DNA of 41,945 nucleotides, taken from positions 1-41,945 of the forward strand of contig JAFGFC010000085.1 in the NCBI GenBank assembly GCA_016931325.1, written 5' to 3'. The notes beneath the pieces are model-generated. The model was given only the letters and a program-made list of their open reading frames with translations, did not search any database and was not told the origin of the DNA. A program made the position numbers and the translations under genes. Positions 8,801 through 16,669 of this stretch are shown here, piece after piece. The DNA is from Spirochaetota bacterium (GTDB lineage Bacteria; Spirochaetota; JAHITG01; JAFGFC01). Position 1 is the first letter of the stretch, and each line of letters begins with the position of its first letter.

Positions 8801-9370
8801 AATAAGGATGACAGTAAAGCCAAACAGGCTTACAATCAGGTGCTGGCTGAAGGTAAAAAGCAGTTATCAACATGGTATAATGAAGGTATTGATTTCTACA
8901 ATAAAGGAGCCCTGAAGAGCGCTTATTTACGGTTTAAGAGTGTTGTCGAAACTGACCCGACTCACCAGGAAGGGAAAAAGATGCTTGACAAGGTTGATAC
9001 CGAGATAGAAAAGAAATGTTCTTCTCTATATAAATCAGGACTGTCCTATTATGAAAGCAAGGATTATAAAAAAGCCATTGACCAGTTTAACGATATCATG
9101 GAACTGAGAAATAATTACAAGGACGCCAGATTGATTCTGGCCAAAGCACAGAAAAATTATGACCAGCTGACCGCCAAAGAGAGGAAGGTGGCCAGTGAAA
9201 AGATCCAGGTCAGGCTGTATGCGGGTATCAAACTATACAGGGACGGGAAATTAAACGAAGCTATCAGGGAATGGGAGAAAGTGCTGGCAGTTGACCCGGG
9301 CAATGCCAAGGCCACGAAATATATAAACAGGGCTAGATATAAAATAAAACAGCTGGAAAAATTAAAATGA
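5840..9370 (+). CDS. PorV/UPF0164-like beta-barrel fused to 16 TPR units (operon gene 2)
   Basis: The protein has 1176 residues. A signal peptide (about 1-23, ending VFSEEE) precedes a barrel-like region to about residue 310 with the family's opening (GMGGVPSGMGGAFTAIADD, FYNPAGL) and many amphipathic strands. From about residue 314 to the end I count 16 TPR-like units spaced about 54 residues apart, each with a Gly/Ala-Y-F core and an EAI..FEKVLEIDP..A block, linked by about 20 charged helical residues. TPR superhelices bind protein partners, so this is likely the scaffold of the operon. The start is uncertain: TTG at 5840 directly abuts the GGAGG at 5835-5839, while an ATT at 5846 has better spacing. 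Translational coupling to the upstream gene is likely. The stop overlaps the next ATG (ATGA). Confidence 0.75.
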   Translation: MEINRLVIIILILFSCLSQSVFSEEETGGLQLTYLESGMGGVPSGMGGAFTAIADDGNAPFYNPAGLPRINKKLLTLNYQNSFIGSANFIYLSYVGIIKENKQGLGFSFIWDGIADLPSYTTEQKSGPSYSFTQIQAGISYGLRLLPRFYTGISGKFFYYNIATYSANNFDSDIGLFYNLLRNVNIGILFQNFLPLSYRLYSKEESIPFTVRSGIAFQIPGLNLMLSYEMEKQVEPSFDATPFYHHAGLRYNLFRMINLTGGYNKGDITLGLQIAIDKFTFFTGTARNEQGGKLSFSASYEFQDQPKADIEMEYFYEGISAYQNKDYRSAVKYFEQVLEMRDNPTAEFYLKNSKAYLESEAWMSKEDQALVGMKYELAKKYISQELYGKAISTLREVLEIDPSNEEARNLVTQVKNRVKQDVDKYYQNALSLFKSNKMEESLKECENSLALDPEHKPTLELKAKNEELLKDILAKRTKDEQVDAEAEALFQQGLENYQNENWIEAVNNFKKSYDLKKNEEAKTYLEKTRKKLEDAKITAQHKKESDNHLKLGIGLYEKGQLQESISEFEKALNIYPQNSEAQKYLTEARGKYDAIVSEPLEEGKKALREGRLADAILQFSKVLEIDKNNAVAKRFLSKAQSLIKDYVNSNLKLANKEYQAENYVKALEYYREVLKLDSDNQPAGKGEKDSRMKLDSTIKQYFNKGVEYFDKNEMKKSITEFEKALDLDPEYTPAKNFLTKARKKYEENKQAYQIQEYWQNGQDLFQNRNFEKAKGFFEKVLESEPNNMKASEYIERCNKELAVLQKQEQIAKIIADGMIFYRRRKYSDAIEVWQKVKEVDPENKLIDEYISYAKRAQEESLNKYYNDGTKYFQEGDLLRAKESLEKALEANPRHQKAKRKLAEVKAAIYQRVMQTQKAGKEEFKKGNYDEAAEQFENVLQYEKDNDEIEDYLRMSQEAKSAMIQGKDLFKQKKYSEAMEKFNFVMDLNKDDSKAKQAYNQVLAEGKKQLSTWYNEGIDFYNKGALKSAYLRFKSVVETDPTHQEGKKMLDKVDTEIEKKCSSLYKSGLSYYESKDYKKAIDQFNDIMELRNNYKDARLILAKAQKNYDQLTAKERKVASEKIQVRLYAGIKLYRDGKLNEAIREWEKVLAVDPGNAKATKYINRARYKIKQLEKLK

Positions 9371-12300
9371 AAAAATACAGAAAGCTATTCATTATTGTGC
9401 TGGTCATCATAGGGGTGGCCTTGTTTAACGTTTCCCGCGCTGTTGAAAAATGGTCAGTATTGACTGTTGAAAAAGGTCTGCCTCACCGTTTTGTAAAGTA
9501 TGTCACCTCCGACGGGGATCTTATATGGATAGCCACAGCGAACGGTGTGGCTGTTTTTGATACGTCTAAAGATAAGATCATTGACGTTCTTTCCACAAAA
9601 AAGGGACTTTTAGATAATTTTATCACTTCCGTGGCTGTTGATCAGGACTTGGTCTGGATAGGTACCTCCCAGGGACTCAACGTGTATAATAAAAAGACCA
9701 AGGAAATAAAGAATTATACAAAAAAAAGCGGGTTGTCGGATGATTTTATTACAGATATTGTTATTTCAGCAAATTATGTCTGGGCCGCCACTAAATTCTG
9801 GGGAGTGAATCAATATGATAAGGCGACAAGGACATGGAAAAATTTTTCCGTCCTGCAGGGACTGGCCGATAATTCAATAAATTGTCTGGCGCTGGACGGT
9901 ACCCTGGTCTGGGCCGGGACCGCAAATGGCCTGAGCTTTTACGATGAATTTTCCGGATTATGGATCAGCTATGATATTACCCAGGGGCTTCCTCATCCCA
10001 ATGTCAGGGCCCTGGCTGTTGACGGGCAGTATATATGGTGTGGAACAACCGGCGGCGGACTGGCCCGTTTTGATAAATTTGATGAATCTTTCCGGATCTT
10101 TACCACACAGGAAGGTCTGGCCGATGATTTCATCCAGTCCCTGAAACTCGATGGTATATTTTTATGGATCGGAACGTTTTCCGGGGTGACACGGTATGAT
10201 AAGGATAAGAACAAATGGGTCACCTATACTATAAATGACGGGCTTTCTGAAAACTCTGTGAGTGCTATTGAGCTGGACGGTAATTATATATGGTTCGGGA
10301 CAGACGGAGGAGGGGCTACCCGGTTTGACAAGGAGTTGCCGGAAGCTCAGCTGTCTCCTTTATCCTACTATGAGAAACCGGGAAAGATCATTATCAAAGG
10401 GAGTGCTTTTGATTATCAGGGGATTGGATCCTTCAGGATTAGTTTTAAAAATGAAGGGATGAAAGAATGGATCTCTGCCGGTATAACATTATCACCTTTA
10501 AAAAATATCAAAGATCAAAAGCTGGCCGAATGGAATGTAGGGAATCTTTTAAACCTGAGTTATGATATTAAGCTTGAAGTGATCGATAAAGAGGGTAAAA
10601 AGAACGAATCCCTTATGCCTTTTGTTATTGATACAAAACCACCCAGCCTCACTCTTCAGACTGTTCCTGAATCAGTGAAGGAATCCCCTGTTTTTATCAA
10701 AGGTTCTTATATTGATGAAAACCTGAGTCGCATTGTTGTTCAACCGGATAATCTCCCGGCTGAAGTGAACAGGATGACACGTTCCTATTCGGCAGAAATT
10801 CCCCTGAAGAAAGGGATGAATAATTTAGAGATCATAGCCTATGATATCGCTGATCAAAAAACAAGTTTAAAGGCCCCCATCCTGTATGATACGGATATTC
10901 CCCAGATCGTTCTGGATAGATATGAAGAAAAAACAGGAAAAACCGAGATTCAGCTTTCCGGCACGATCATAGATAGCAGTTTGAAAAGGCTTGTTCTTAA
11001 TCCGGGCAATGTTGAGATAAGTTTCGAGTCAAGCCAACCCGGAGAATACAAGTTCACTTATAAAATACCCCTTTCAGCCGGTTTGAATAAATTCGAGATC
11101 AGCGCTTATGATTTTGTGGGAAATAAATCTTCGGTTAATCCTGTTATTGAATATACCAGTACCCTGCCTGTGATAAGTCTGGATAAAAGCACGAGCAAAG
11201 TTCAGTCTTCTGATTTTATTATAAAGGGCAAATACATTGATGATAATGTTGATTATATCACAATTGAACCGCCTAACCAGCAGGCCAAGATCGACAGGAA
11301 CAGACAGACTTTTACTCTACCGGTGCAATTGGCTGAAGGAGAAAATGTTTTTACAGCCACGATCGTTGATAAGGATAACAATAAATCCCTGGATTTTTTA
11401 TCTGTCGTTTTCTCAACAGAAAAGACATTCATCAAATTAGTTGATCTACCCCCTTACACCTCTGATAAGAAAGTAAAAATTACAGGGGAATATAATGAAC
11501 CCAATTTAAAAAGGATCGTTCTTCAACCGGGTGAGATAGAGGCCATGATCGATTTTGACAAGAAATTATTCATCGCTCAGACCCCGGAACTTCAATATGG
11601 GAAGAATAATTTCAAGGTAGAAATGTACGATCAATTCGGGAATAAAAAGAGTCTGGATTTTTCCATTGTATTTGATGATAAATCACCTATTATGACCCTG
11701 GAGGATCTGCCCAAAGTGGTCAATACACCAAAGATTACGATAAAGGGAACTTATATTGAAGATCATATGAATAAAATAGTCCTTGAACCCGGCGGGATCA
11801 CTTCCGAATTGAACGACAGGGAAAAAAGTTTTCGTGCGATCTATGAATTGCGAACCGGAGATAATAAAATAAAGATAATATCCTATGATAAAGCGCAGAA
11901 TAGGTCAGAGATCACAAAGACAATAAATCTTGTTCCTCAGATTACGACCAGTATTGAAGAAACGGAAGGGGCTTATGATTCCGAATACGTTAAGAAGTTA
12001 AAGGACGAGATACGCAGGTTAAAAGACCTTTTAAAAAAAGGCGGCATCATCGTTTCACCCAGAAAGGTTAGTGTCGCCATTCCCCCGGAGAGCGCTTTTT
12101 ATTTTGTGCCTTATTATCCTCAAGAAGGCCACTCCATGATGGAGATATCAAGGAAATACCTGGGAAGTCCTCTTTTTATCGATTTTATATCCCGGCTGAA
12201 CAGAACTGATGAAATTCAGAAAAGGAAAAAGATATTATTACCCAGCAGGAAATTATTAAAACTTTATAATCAGATCAGCGATAAAAAATACAAAAACGTC

Positions 12301-12579
12301 ATGGATATAATCGGTCTCAGCTATAATCTTTCAAAAGGCAATGTGAACCAATTCAGAAAGAATTTATACTATTTCCTGGTAAAAAAAAGATTTTTACCTC
12401 TGAGCAGTATGAAGTTCTACAACACGAGAAACTGGATCAATCTGGGGGATTATGTGATCTCACTGTCATCATCCGTAAAAAATAACAGCTATAAAAAAGC
12501 CATCCTGTTGCATTTCCATCCATCCCGACTGAGTGTAAAGGTCCTTTCAGGCAAGTTGATCAGTTATGAAACAAAATAA
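9367..12579 (+). CDS. Secreted seven-bladed propeller / Ig-like repeat / LysM-like protein (operon gene 3)
   Basis: The protein has 1070 residues with a signal peptide (about 1-25, cleavage near SRA). Residues about 35-325 contain seven blades of the two-component-regulator propeller type, each with a [LYF][IVL]W.[GA]T..G....[YF][DN] motif. Then come a first Ig-like segment and five more beta-sandwich repeats of about 80 residues, each with a 'I.GxYIDxx..RIVLxPG' pattern and a 'NKFEISAYDxxGNKSS'-like end. A short helix (VKKLKDEIRRLKDLLKKG) leads to a last ~180-residue domain whose start resembles LysM (EGHSMMEISRKYLGSP, then RLN and ILLPS), a fold that often binds peptidoglycan. Unlike hybrid two-component sensors with such propellers, it has no membrane helix or kinase after them. 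It starts in an ATGA overlap and ends inside the next gene. Confidence 0.72.
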   Translation: MKKYRKLFIIVLVIIGVALFNVSRAVEKWSVLTVEKGLPHRFVKYVTSDGDLIWIATANGVAVFDTSKDKIIDVLSTKKGLLDNFITSVAVDQDLVWIGTSQGLNVYNKKTKEIKNYTKKSGLSDDFITDIVISANYVWAATKFWGVNQYDKATRTWKNFSVLQGLADNSINCLALDGTLVWAGTANGLSFYDEFSGLWISYDITQGLPHPNVRALAVDGQYIWCGTTGGGLARFDKFDESFRIFTTQEGLADDFIQSLKLDGIFLWIGTFSGVTRYDKDKNKWVTYTINDGLSENSVSAIELDGNYIWFGTDGGGATRFDKELPEAQLSPLSYYEKPGKIIIKGSAFDYQGIGSFRISFKNEGMKEWISAGITLSPLKNIKDQKLAEWNVGNLLNLSYDIKLEVIDKEGKKNESLMPFVIDTKPPSLTLQTVPESVKESPVFIKGSYIDENLSRIVVQPDNLPAEVNRMTRSYSAEIPLKKGMNNLEIIAYDIADQKTSLKAPILYDTDIPQIVLDRYEEKTGKTEIQLSGTIIDSSLKRLVLNPGNVEISFESSQPGEYKFTYKIPLSAGLNKFEISAYDFVGNKSSVNPVIEYTSTLPVISLDKSTSKVQSSDFIIKGKYIDDNVDYITIEPPNQQAKIDRNRQTFTLPVQLAEGENVFTATIVDKDNNKSLDFLSVVFSTEKTFIKLVDLPPYTSDKKVKITGEYNEPNLKRIVLQPGEIEAMIDFDKKLFIAQTPELQYGKNNFKVEMYDQFGNKKSLDFSIVFDDKSPIMTLEDLPKVVNTPKITIKGTYIEDHMNKIVLEPGGITSELNDREKSFRAIYELRTGDNKIKIISYDKAQNRSEITKTINLVPQITTSIEETEGAYDSEYVKKLKDEIRRLKDLLKKGGIIVSPRKVSVAIPPESAFYFVPYYPQEGHSMMEISRKYLGSPLFIDFISRLNRTDEIQKRKKILLPSRKLLKLYNQISDKKYKNVMDIIGLSYNLSKGNVNQFRKNLYYFLVKKRFLPLSSMKFYNTRNWINLGDYVISLSSSVKNNSYKKAILLHFHPSRLSVKVLSGKLISYETK

Positions 12580-13654
12580 ATTTATAAAAGTCGTTTCTAA
12601 AATATCGGCTGTTTTTTTGGGTATACTGGTGGTTCTTTTCTTATTAAATTTGTCCGGTCTTTTTTATTTTTTATACAAATCCAATTATAATAAAGCCAAT
12701 TTAACGATTAAAGAACTGTTCATCCAATTTATGGAAGAAGGAGGCCGCGTCGTCGAATCTGTTTCGGAGGATCCTATTATAAAAAGTTCTATTATGCAAT
12801 ATCATCTGGGGGAGAATATATTGCCTGTTTTAAAAGTACTCAGCATGTATAAAAAAAACTATCAGCAGATAAAAAATATCGGGATCTTTGACAGTCATTA
12901 TAATTTTATTACCTCGGATATTGAAAGCCTTTCCGCTTCCCGCCAGGTGCCTGTAGAATGGTTCGTTTCCTCGCAGAATAAAAAATTATATTTATCTCCC
13001 ATTTATTTTCACAGAGAATTTAACCAGTATATTGTTTCCTTTATCACTCCATTGAAAAATGTGATTGATGAGACGGTTGGATTTATCAAGCTGGATATTT
13101 CTATCAAGCCTCTTTTAGAAGAAATGGAAAAATATACGGATATCACGATCATGGTCATTAACGGTTCTGAAAACAGGATCAATTTTGTGTATCCTCTCGA
13201 TGCCAACATCTCAGATTTGAAAAGTGTTGATCTGCCTGTGATAGAGGTCAAAACATTTACTCCGCTCGATTTACCTGGTTTTAAATTATCCTATGGCGTC
13301 AGGATCCCTGAGCCGGACATCACCCTGATGACCGCGGCTACTTCGCGGTTTTTTGAATTTCCTCTTTTTTTTAAACTGTTCTTGTTATTTACAGCAGTGG
13401 TGTTTATATTATCCTATGGATACCTGTGGTTCGAAAAACGTCAGGAGATCATCCTGGATAAAAAGAAAAAATTCAAAAACCTGATCAATGATATAGTAAA
13501 TATTTCAAAAAAAGCAGAAAGGGATAATATGATCTTAATAGAAAATATCCCCACGGCAGAGCAGATAGAAGAATCTCAGTCAAAAGAGGGATCAGATGAT
13601 AAAACGTATAAGAAAAAAGCCGATCTTGAAGACGATTTCAAAATACTTGAATAA
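12566..13654 (+). CDS. Bitopic Cache-like membrane protein without an output domain (operon gene 4)
   Basis: The protein has 362 residues. Transmembrane helices lie near residues 12-36 and 270-288. The ~230 residues between them look like a double-Cache (PAS-like) ligand-binding domain: a long first helix, then NIGIFDSHYNFITSD, an LYLSPIYFHREFNQYIVSFITPL strand pair and a GFIKLDIS strand leading into a second, smaller subdomain. Such domains normally feed a histidine kinase, cyclase or chemoreceptor, but here only ~70 polar residues follow. The end DDFKILE resembles the GGWKLID end of the protein at 4566-5858. The start ATG overlaps the previous gene by 14 nt with no clear ribosome binding site, so coupled translation is likely. 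It overlaps the next gene by 59 nt. Confidence 0.65.
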   Translation: MKQNKFIKVVSKISAVFLGILVVLFLLNLSGLFYFLYKSNYNKANLTIKELFIQFMEEGGRVVESVSEDPIIKSSIMQYHLGENILPVLKVLSMYKKNYQQIKNIGIFDSHYNFITSDIESLSASRQVPVEWFVSSQNKKLYLSPIYFHREFNQYIVSFITPLKNVIDETVGFIKLDISIKPLLEEMEKYTDITIMVINGSENRINFVYPLDANISDLKSVDLPVIEVKTFTPLDLPGFKLSYGVRIPEPDITLMTAATSRFFEFPLFFKLFLLFTAVVFILSYGYLWFEKRQEIILDKKKKFKNLINDIVNISKKAERDNMILIENIPTAEQIEESQSKEGSDDKTYKKKADLEDDFKILE

Positions 13655-16523
13655 TTTATTTATACTGCTGTTCTTAACCATCACGCTTTCATCTCCACTT
13701 TTTTCCTTTGGCAAGAATAAAATACAATATAAACAATTTGATTGGAATATTTTAAAAACCCCTCATTTTGATATTTATTATAATAAGAGCCAGAGGACGC
13801 TGGCCGAGCAGAGCGCTGTGCTTCTGGAAGATGCCTGCGCCCAATTAAGCGAGAATTTAAGATTCGAACTCACAAGGATCATACCTGTTATTATTTATTC
13901 CAGCCACAATGATTTTGAACAATCCAATGTGATCATGGAAATGATCGGGGAAGGGACAGGAGGCTTTACCGAGGTTTTCAAGAACAGGGTCGTTGTCCCT
14001 TTTACAGGTTCCTATTCCGAGTACAGGCATGTTCTGCATCACGAACTGACTCATGCCTTTCAATTCAATATTTTGCTGGGAGGATTCTGGGAGTCTTTGT
14101 TTACACGACAGTTCATGTATATGCCTCCTCTCTGGTTCATGGAAGGTGTGGCAGAACAACAATCCATTGGTTGGGACAGAGAATTGGATATGGTGTTGAA
14201 GGATGCCACGGTCAACAATATGCTTATTCCTCTGGCTGAGATGGAGAACAGTTATTCCCTGAACGGTCTGCAGGTATTCATGCTCTATAAGGAAGGGCAG
14301 GGTTTTGTTCAGTATGTTGTGGAAAAGTATGGCCGCTATAAAGTGGGAGAGATATTCAAGGTTTTTAAAAGAACCAGAGATTTTATTCACAGTTTTAAAA
14401 AAGCCGTAGGGAAAACCCATTACCAGGTAAATCAGGAGTGGTTCAGGTACTTGAGAAAGAGATACTGGCCGCTGGTCAAGGATAAGAAAGAACCAGGTGA
14501 ATTTTCGAAAAAATTAACCGATCATCTTCAGGACAGCTCATTTTATAATGTTAAACCCGTATGGTCGCCTGATGGCAAAAAGATAGCGATTTTAACTGAC
14601 CGGCATATCTTTACTGACATCATTCTGATCGATGCCCGGACAGGCGAGGAACTGGACACCATCGTCGAAGGTGGCCGGGAAAGCAGTTTTGAGGAGATGC
14701 ATACACGTGATAACATGCTCTCATGGTCCCATGATGGGAAATATCTCATCTTTGTTTCCAAAGCCGGTGAATTTGACCGGATCCATATATACGACTTTAA
14801 AGAAGAAGAAGTGATCAGAAGTATTAATCCCCGAATGGATGCGGTGGCTTCGCCCGCCATCTCGTCTGATAATAAATGGATAGCCTTCAGCGGAACAAAG
14901 AACGGAAAGAATAATCTTTATGTGATCCAATTTAACGGGTCAAAAATGACAAGGCTGACCGATGACCTTTACTCTTATTTTTATCCTGTTTTTTCCAAAG
15001 ACGGAAAGTATATCATCTTCACCTCGAACAGAGACAAGGGTTATCTTTCCGGGGATATGGATATATTTGCCATGCATACCCAGACCAGAAAGATAACAAA
15101 GATCGTCAGTTCAAAAGGACAGAATCAATCACCCGCTTTAAGTCGCGATGGAAAGATAATGACGTTTTCTTCAGACAGGGATGGTACCCCTAATCTTTAT
15201 ATTAAATATGTTGATAATTTCGAAGATCCGGAAGGTTTGCTCAAGAAAAAAGAATATAAGATAACTGATGTGATAGTGGGTGTCTTTGATCCTTATTTTT
15301 CTCCTGATGCTAAAAAGGTTGTTTTTTCCAGCTTTTTTAAACTGGGACAGGATATCTATGTGATGGATGTTCCGGAAGAGATCGAAAGAATGGAATCGAT
15401 CGAAAATTCGGCTTCTCTGGCCAAGCTGGATCAGCCTCCCAAAACAGCGTTTGACCTGGAGGAAGCCGGAAAAGAAGATTACACGTTTTCGCTTACACCG
15501 GACTGGGTCATGGGTGGTTTCATGTACAGTTCGGTCTATGGATTCGGCGGTTTTACTCAAATAGGAGCCAGTGATATACTGGGGGATCACCAGTTTATGC
15601 TGGCTACTGATTTTCTTTCAGGTGTTAATGATTTTAACTTCCAGTTTGTTTATTATTATCTGGCGCATCGGATCAATTATGGGGTGGGCGTCTTTCACTT
15701 TAAGGATTACTATTTCGATTATGAATATGAAAATGGGGGATATATATTCGAAACCTTTTATAAACGCCGATACGGGCTTGATCTTTTAATGAGCTATCCC
15801 TTTACTAAATTTTTCAGGACCGATCTGGAGTTGCTGGGCATGCGGTATATCCGCCGGTCAGAGGAAGAAGAACTGGTAAAAAATGTGGATACAAATATTT
15901 ATGCCACCAGCCTGGCTTTTGTCTACGATACGATCCTCTGGGGTGAAACAGGTCCGGCGTGGGGATTCAGGAGCCGGCTTATTTATCAGAGATCATGGCC
16001 CATAACAGGAAAGGATTGGATCTATGAAATGGCTTTTTTAGACTTGAGGAAATACTTTTTGATCAATAAAAAATATACCTTTGCTTTTCGGCTCCAGGGC
16101 GGATCTGTATGGGGGCCGGACAGACATGAGAATAAATTCTATCTGGGTGGCTATAATACCATCCGCGGCCATCGATATGACGCTTACTCCGGTTTGAGGA
16201 TGTTTTTATATAATATGGAATTCCGTTTTCCTTTTATCAGAAGGATTACCATCGTATGGCCGTTTACATTCAATATCAGTAATTTGAATTCAGTATTTTT
16301 CTGGGATTTTGGCAGCGCCTGGGATAACACGGAAAAATGGCGCATTGGTTCGAGCAATGGCCGGTATAAATTCCAGGATCTGAAAAGCGGACTGGGCTGG
16401 GGGTTCAGACTCAGAGTGATCGTCTTTCAATTGAGGCTTGACCTGGCCACTCCGTGGGACGGCTCCAAGATCCTGCCTTTAAGCAAATGGCAGGGTCTTT
16501 TTTCACTCGCCTATGATTTTTAA
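13596..16523 (+). CDS. Gluzincin protease domain + PD40 propeller + Omp85-like outer-membrane barrel (operon gene 5)
   Basis: The protein has 975 residues. After a basic N-terminus and signal sequence (about 1-38) comes a peptidase MA-like domain with HEXXH at 149-153 (HELTH) and the downstream Glu of MEGVAEQ (E183), the usual zinc ligand set of gluzincins. Residues about 315-610 contain about six PD40/WD40-like blades (WSPDGKKIAI, WSHDGKYLIF, FSKDGKYIIF, LSRDGKIMTF, FSPDAKKVVF) as in TolB. The last ~330 residues are barrel strands with an Omp85-like YNTIRGHRYDAYSGLRMFLY segment and a terminal Phe (LAYDF) suiting the BAM recognition signal. ATG 13596 is chosen for AGAGGGATC upstream and its positively charged n-region, although this gives a 59-nt overlap; TTG 13647 is a weaker choice. 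Likely an outer-membrane protein with a soluble protease; substrate unknown. Confidence 0.8.
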   Translation: MIKRIRKKPILKTISKYLNNLFILLFLTITLSSPLFSFGKNKIQYKQFDWNILKTPHFDIYYNKSQRTLAEQSAVLLEDACAQLSENLRFELTRIIPVIIYSSHNDFEQSNVIMEMIGEGTGGFTEVFKNRVVVPFTGSYSEYRHVLHHELTHAFQFNILLGGFWESLFTRQFMYMPPLWFMEGVAEQQSIGWDRELDMVLKDATVNNMLIPLAEMENSYSLNGLQVFMLYKEGQGFVQYVVEKYGRYKVGEIFKVFKRTRDFIHSFKKAVGKTHYQVNQEWFRYLRKRYWPLVKDKKEPGEFSKKLTDHLQDSSFYNVKPVWSPDGKKIAILTDRHIFTDIILIDARTGEELDTIVEGGRESSFEEMHTRDNMLSWSHDGKYLIFVSKAGEFDRIHIYDFKEEEVIRSINPRMDAVASPAISSDNKWIAFSGTKNGKNNLYVIQFNGSKMTRLTDDLYSYFYPVFSKDGKYIIFTSNRDKGYLSGDMDIFAMHTQTRKITKIVSSKGQNQSPALSRDGKIMTFSSDRDGTPNLYIKYVDNFEDPEGLLKKKEYKITDVIVGVFDPYFSPDAKKVVFSSFFKLGQDIYVMDVPEEIERMESIENSASLAKLDQPPKTAFDLEEAGKEDYTFSLTPDWVMGGFMYSSVYGFGGFTQIGASDILGDHQFMLATDFLSGVNDFNFQFVYYYLAHRINYGVGVFHFKDYYFDYEYENGGYIFETFYKRRYGLDLLMSYPFTKFFRTDLELLGMRYIRRSEEEELVKNVDTNIYATSLAFVYDTILWGETGPAWGFRSRLIYQRSWPITGKDWIYEMAFLDLRKYFLINKKYTFAFRLQGGSVWGPDRHENKFYLGGYNTIRGHRYDAYSGLRMFLYNMEFRFPFIRRITIVWPFTFNISNLNSVFFWDFGSAWDNTEKWRIGSSNGRYKFQDLKSGLGWGFRLRVIVFQLRLDLATPWDGSKILPLSKWQGLFSLAYDF

Positions 16524-16544
16524 TTTCTATCGGCCCTTTTTTTA

Positions 16545-16572
16545 TTGACTTTTCGCTATGTTTTATTAATAT
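16545..16572 (+). promoter_or_regulatory. Possible promoter of the sugar-enzyme genes
   Basis: TTGACT (16545-16550) and TAATAT (16567-16572) are 16 nt apart, just after the upstream operon and before the gene at 16670. The -10 match is only 4 of 6, so this is moderate evidence. Confidence 0.4.
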
Positions 16573-16583
16573 TTTTCTTCACC

Positions 16584-16653
16584 CCTTTTAGTATTGTTGG
16601 TTTGTTGTTAGTTTTTTACTAAACACTAAAATCTAAAAACTAAACACTAAAGG
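16584..16653. repeat. Imperfect palindrome with reiterated 'ACTAAACACTAAA' words
   Basis: The left arm (from CCTTTTAG at 16584) and right arm (to CTAAAGG at 16653) are imperfect inverted copies. The right arm repeats ACTAAACACTAAA-like words twice, with a similar ATCTAAAA between them. It lies directly upstream of the Shine-Dalgarno GAGG (16656-16659) of the next gene. It is the same style as the palindrome at 292-367 but uses a different word. Confidence 0.6.
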
Positions 16654-16669
16654 TTGAGGTTGATTTGGT

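Noticed and set aside
13857-14420. 187-residue minus-strand frame
   Set aside because: It lies fully antisense to the conserved protease domain of the 13596-16523 gene and has no recognisable domain.
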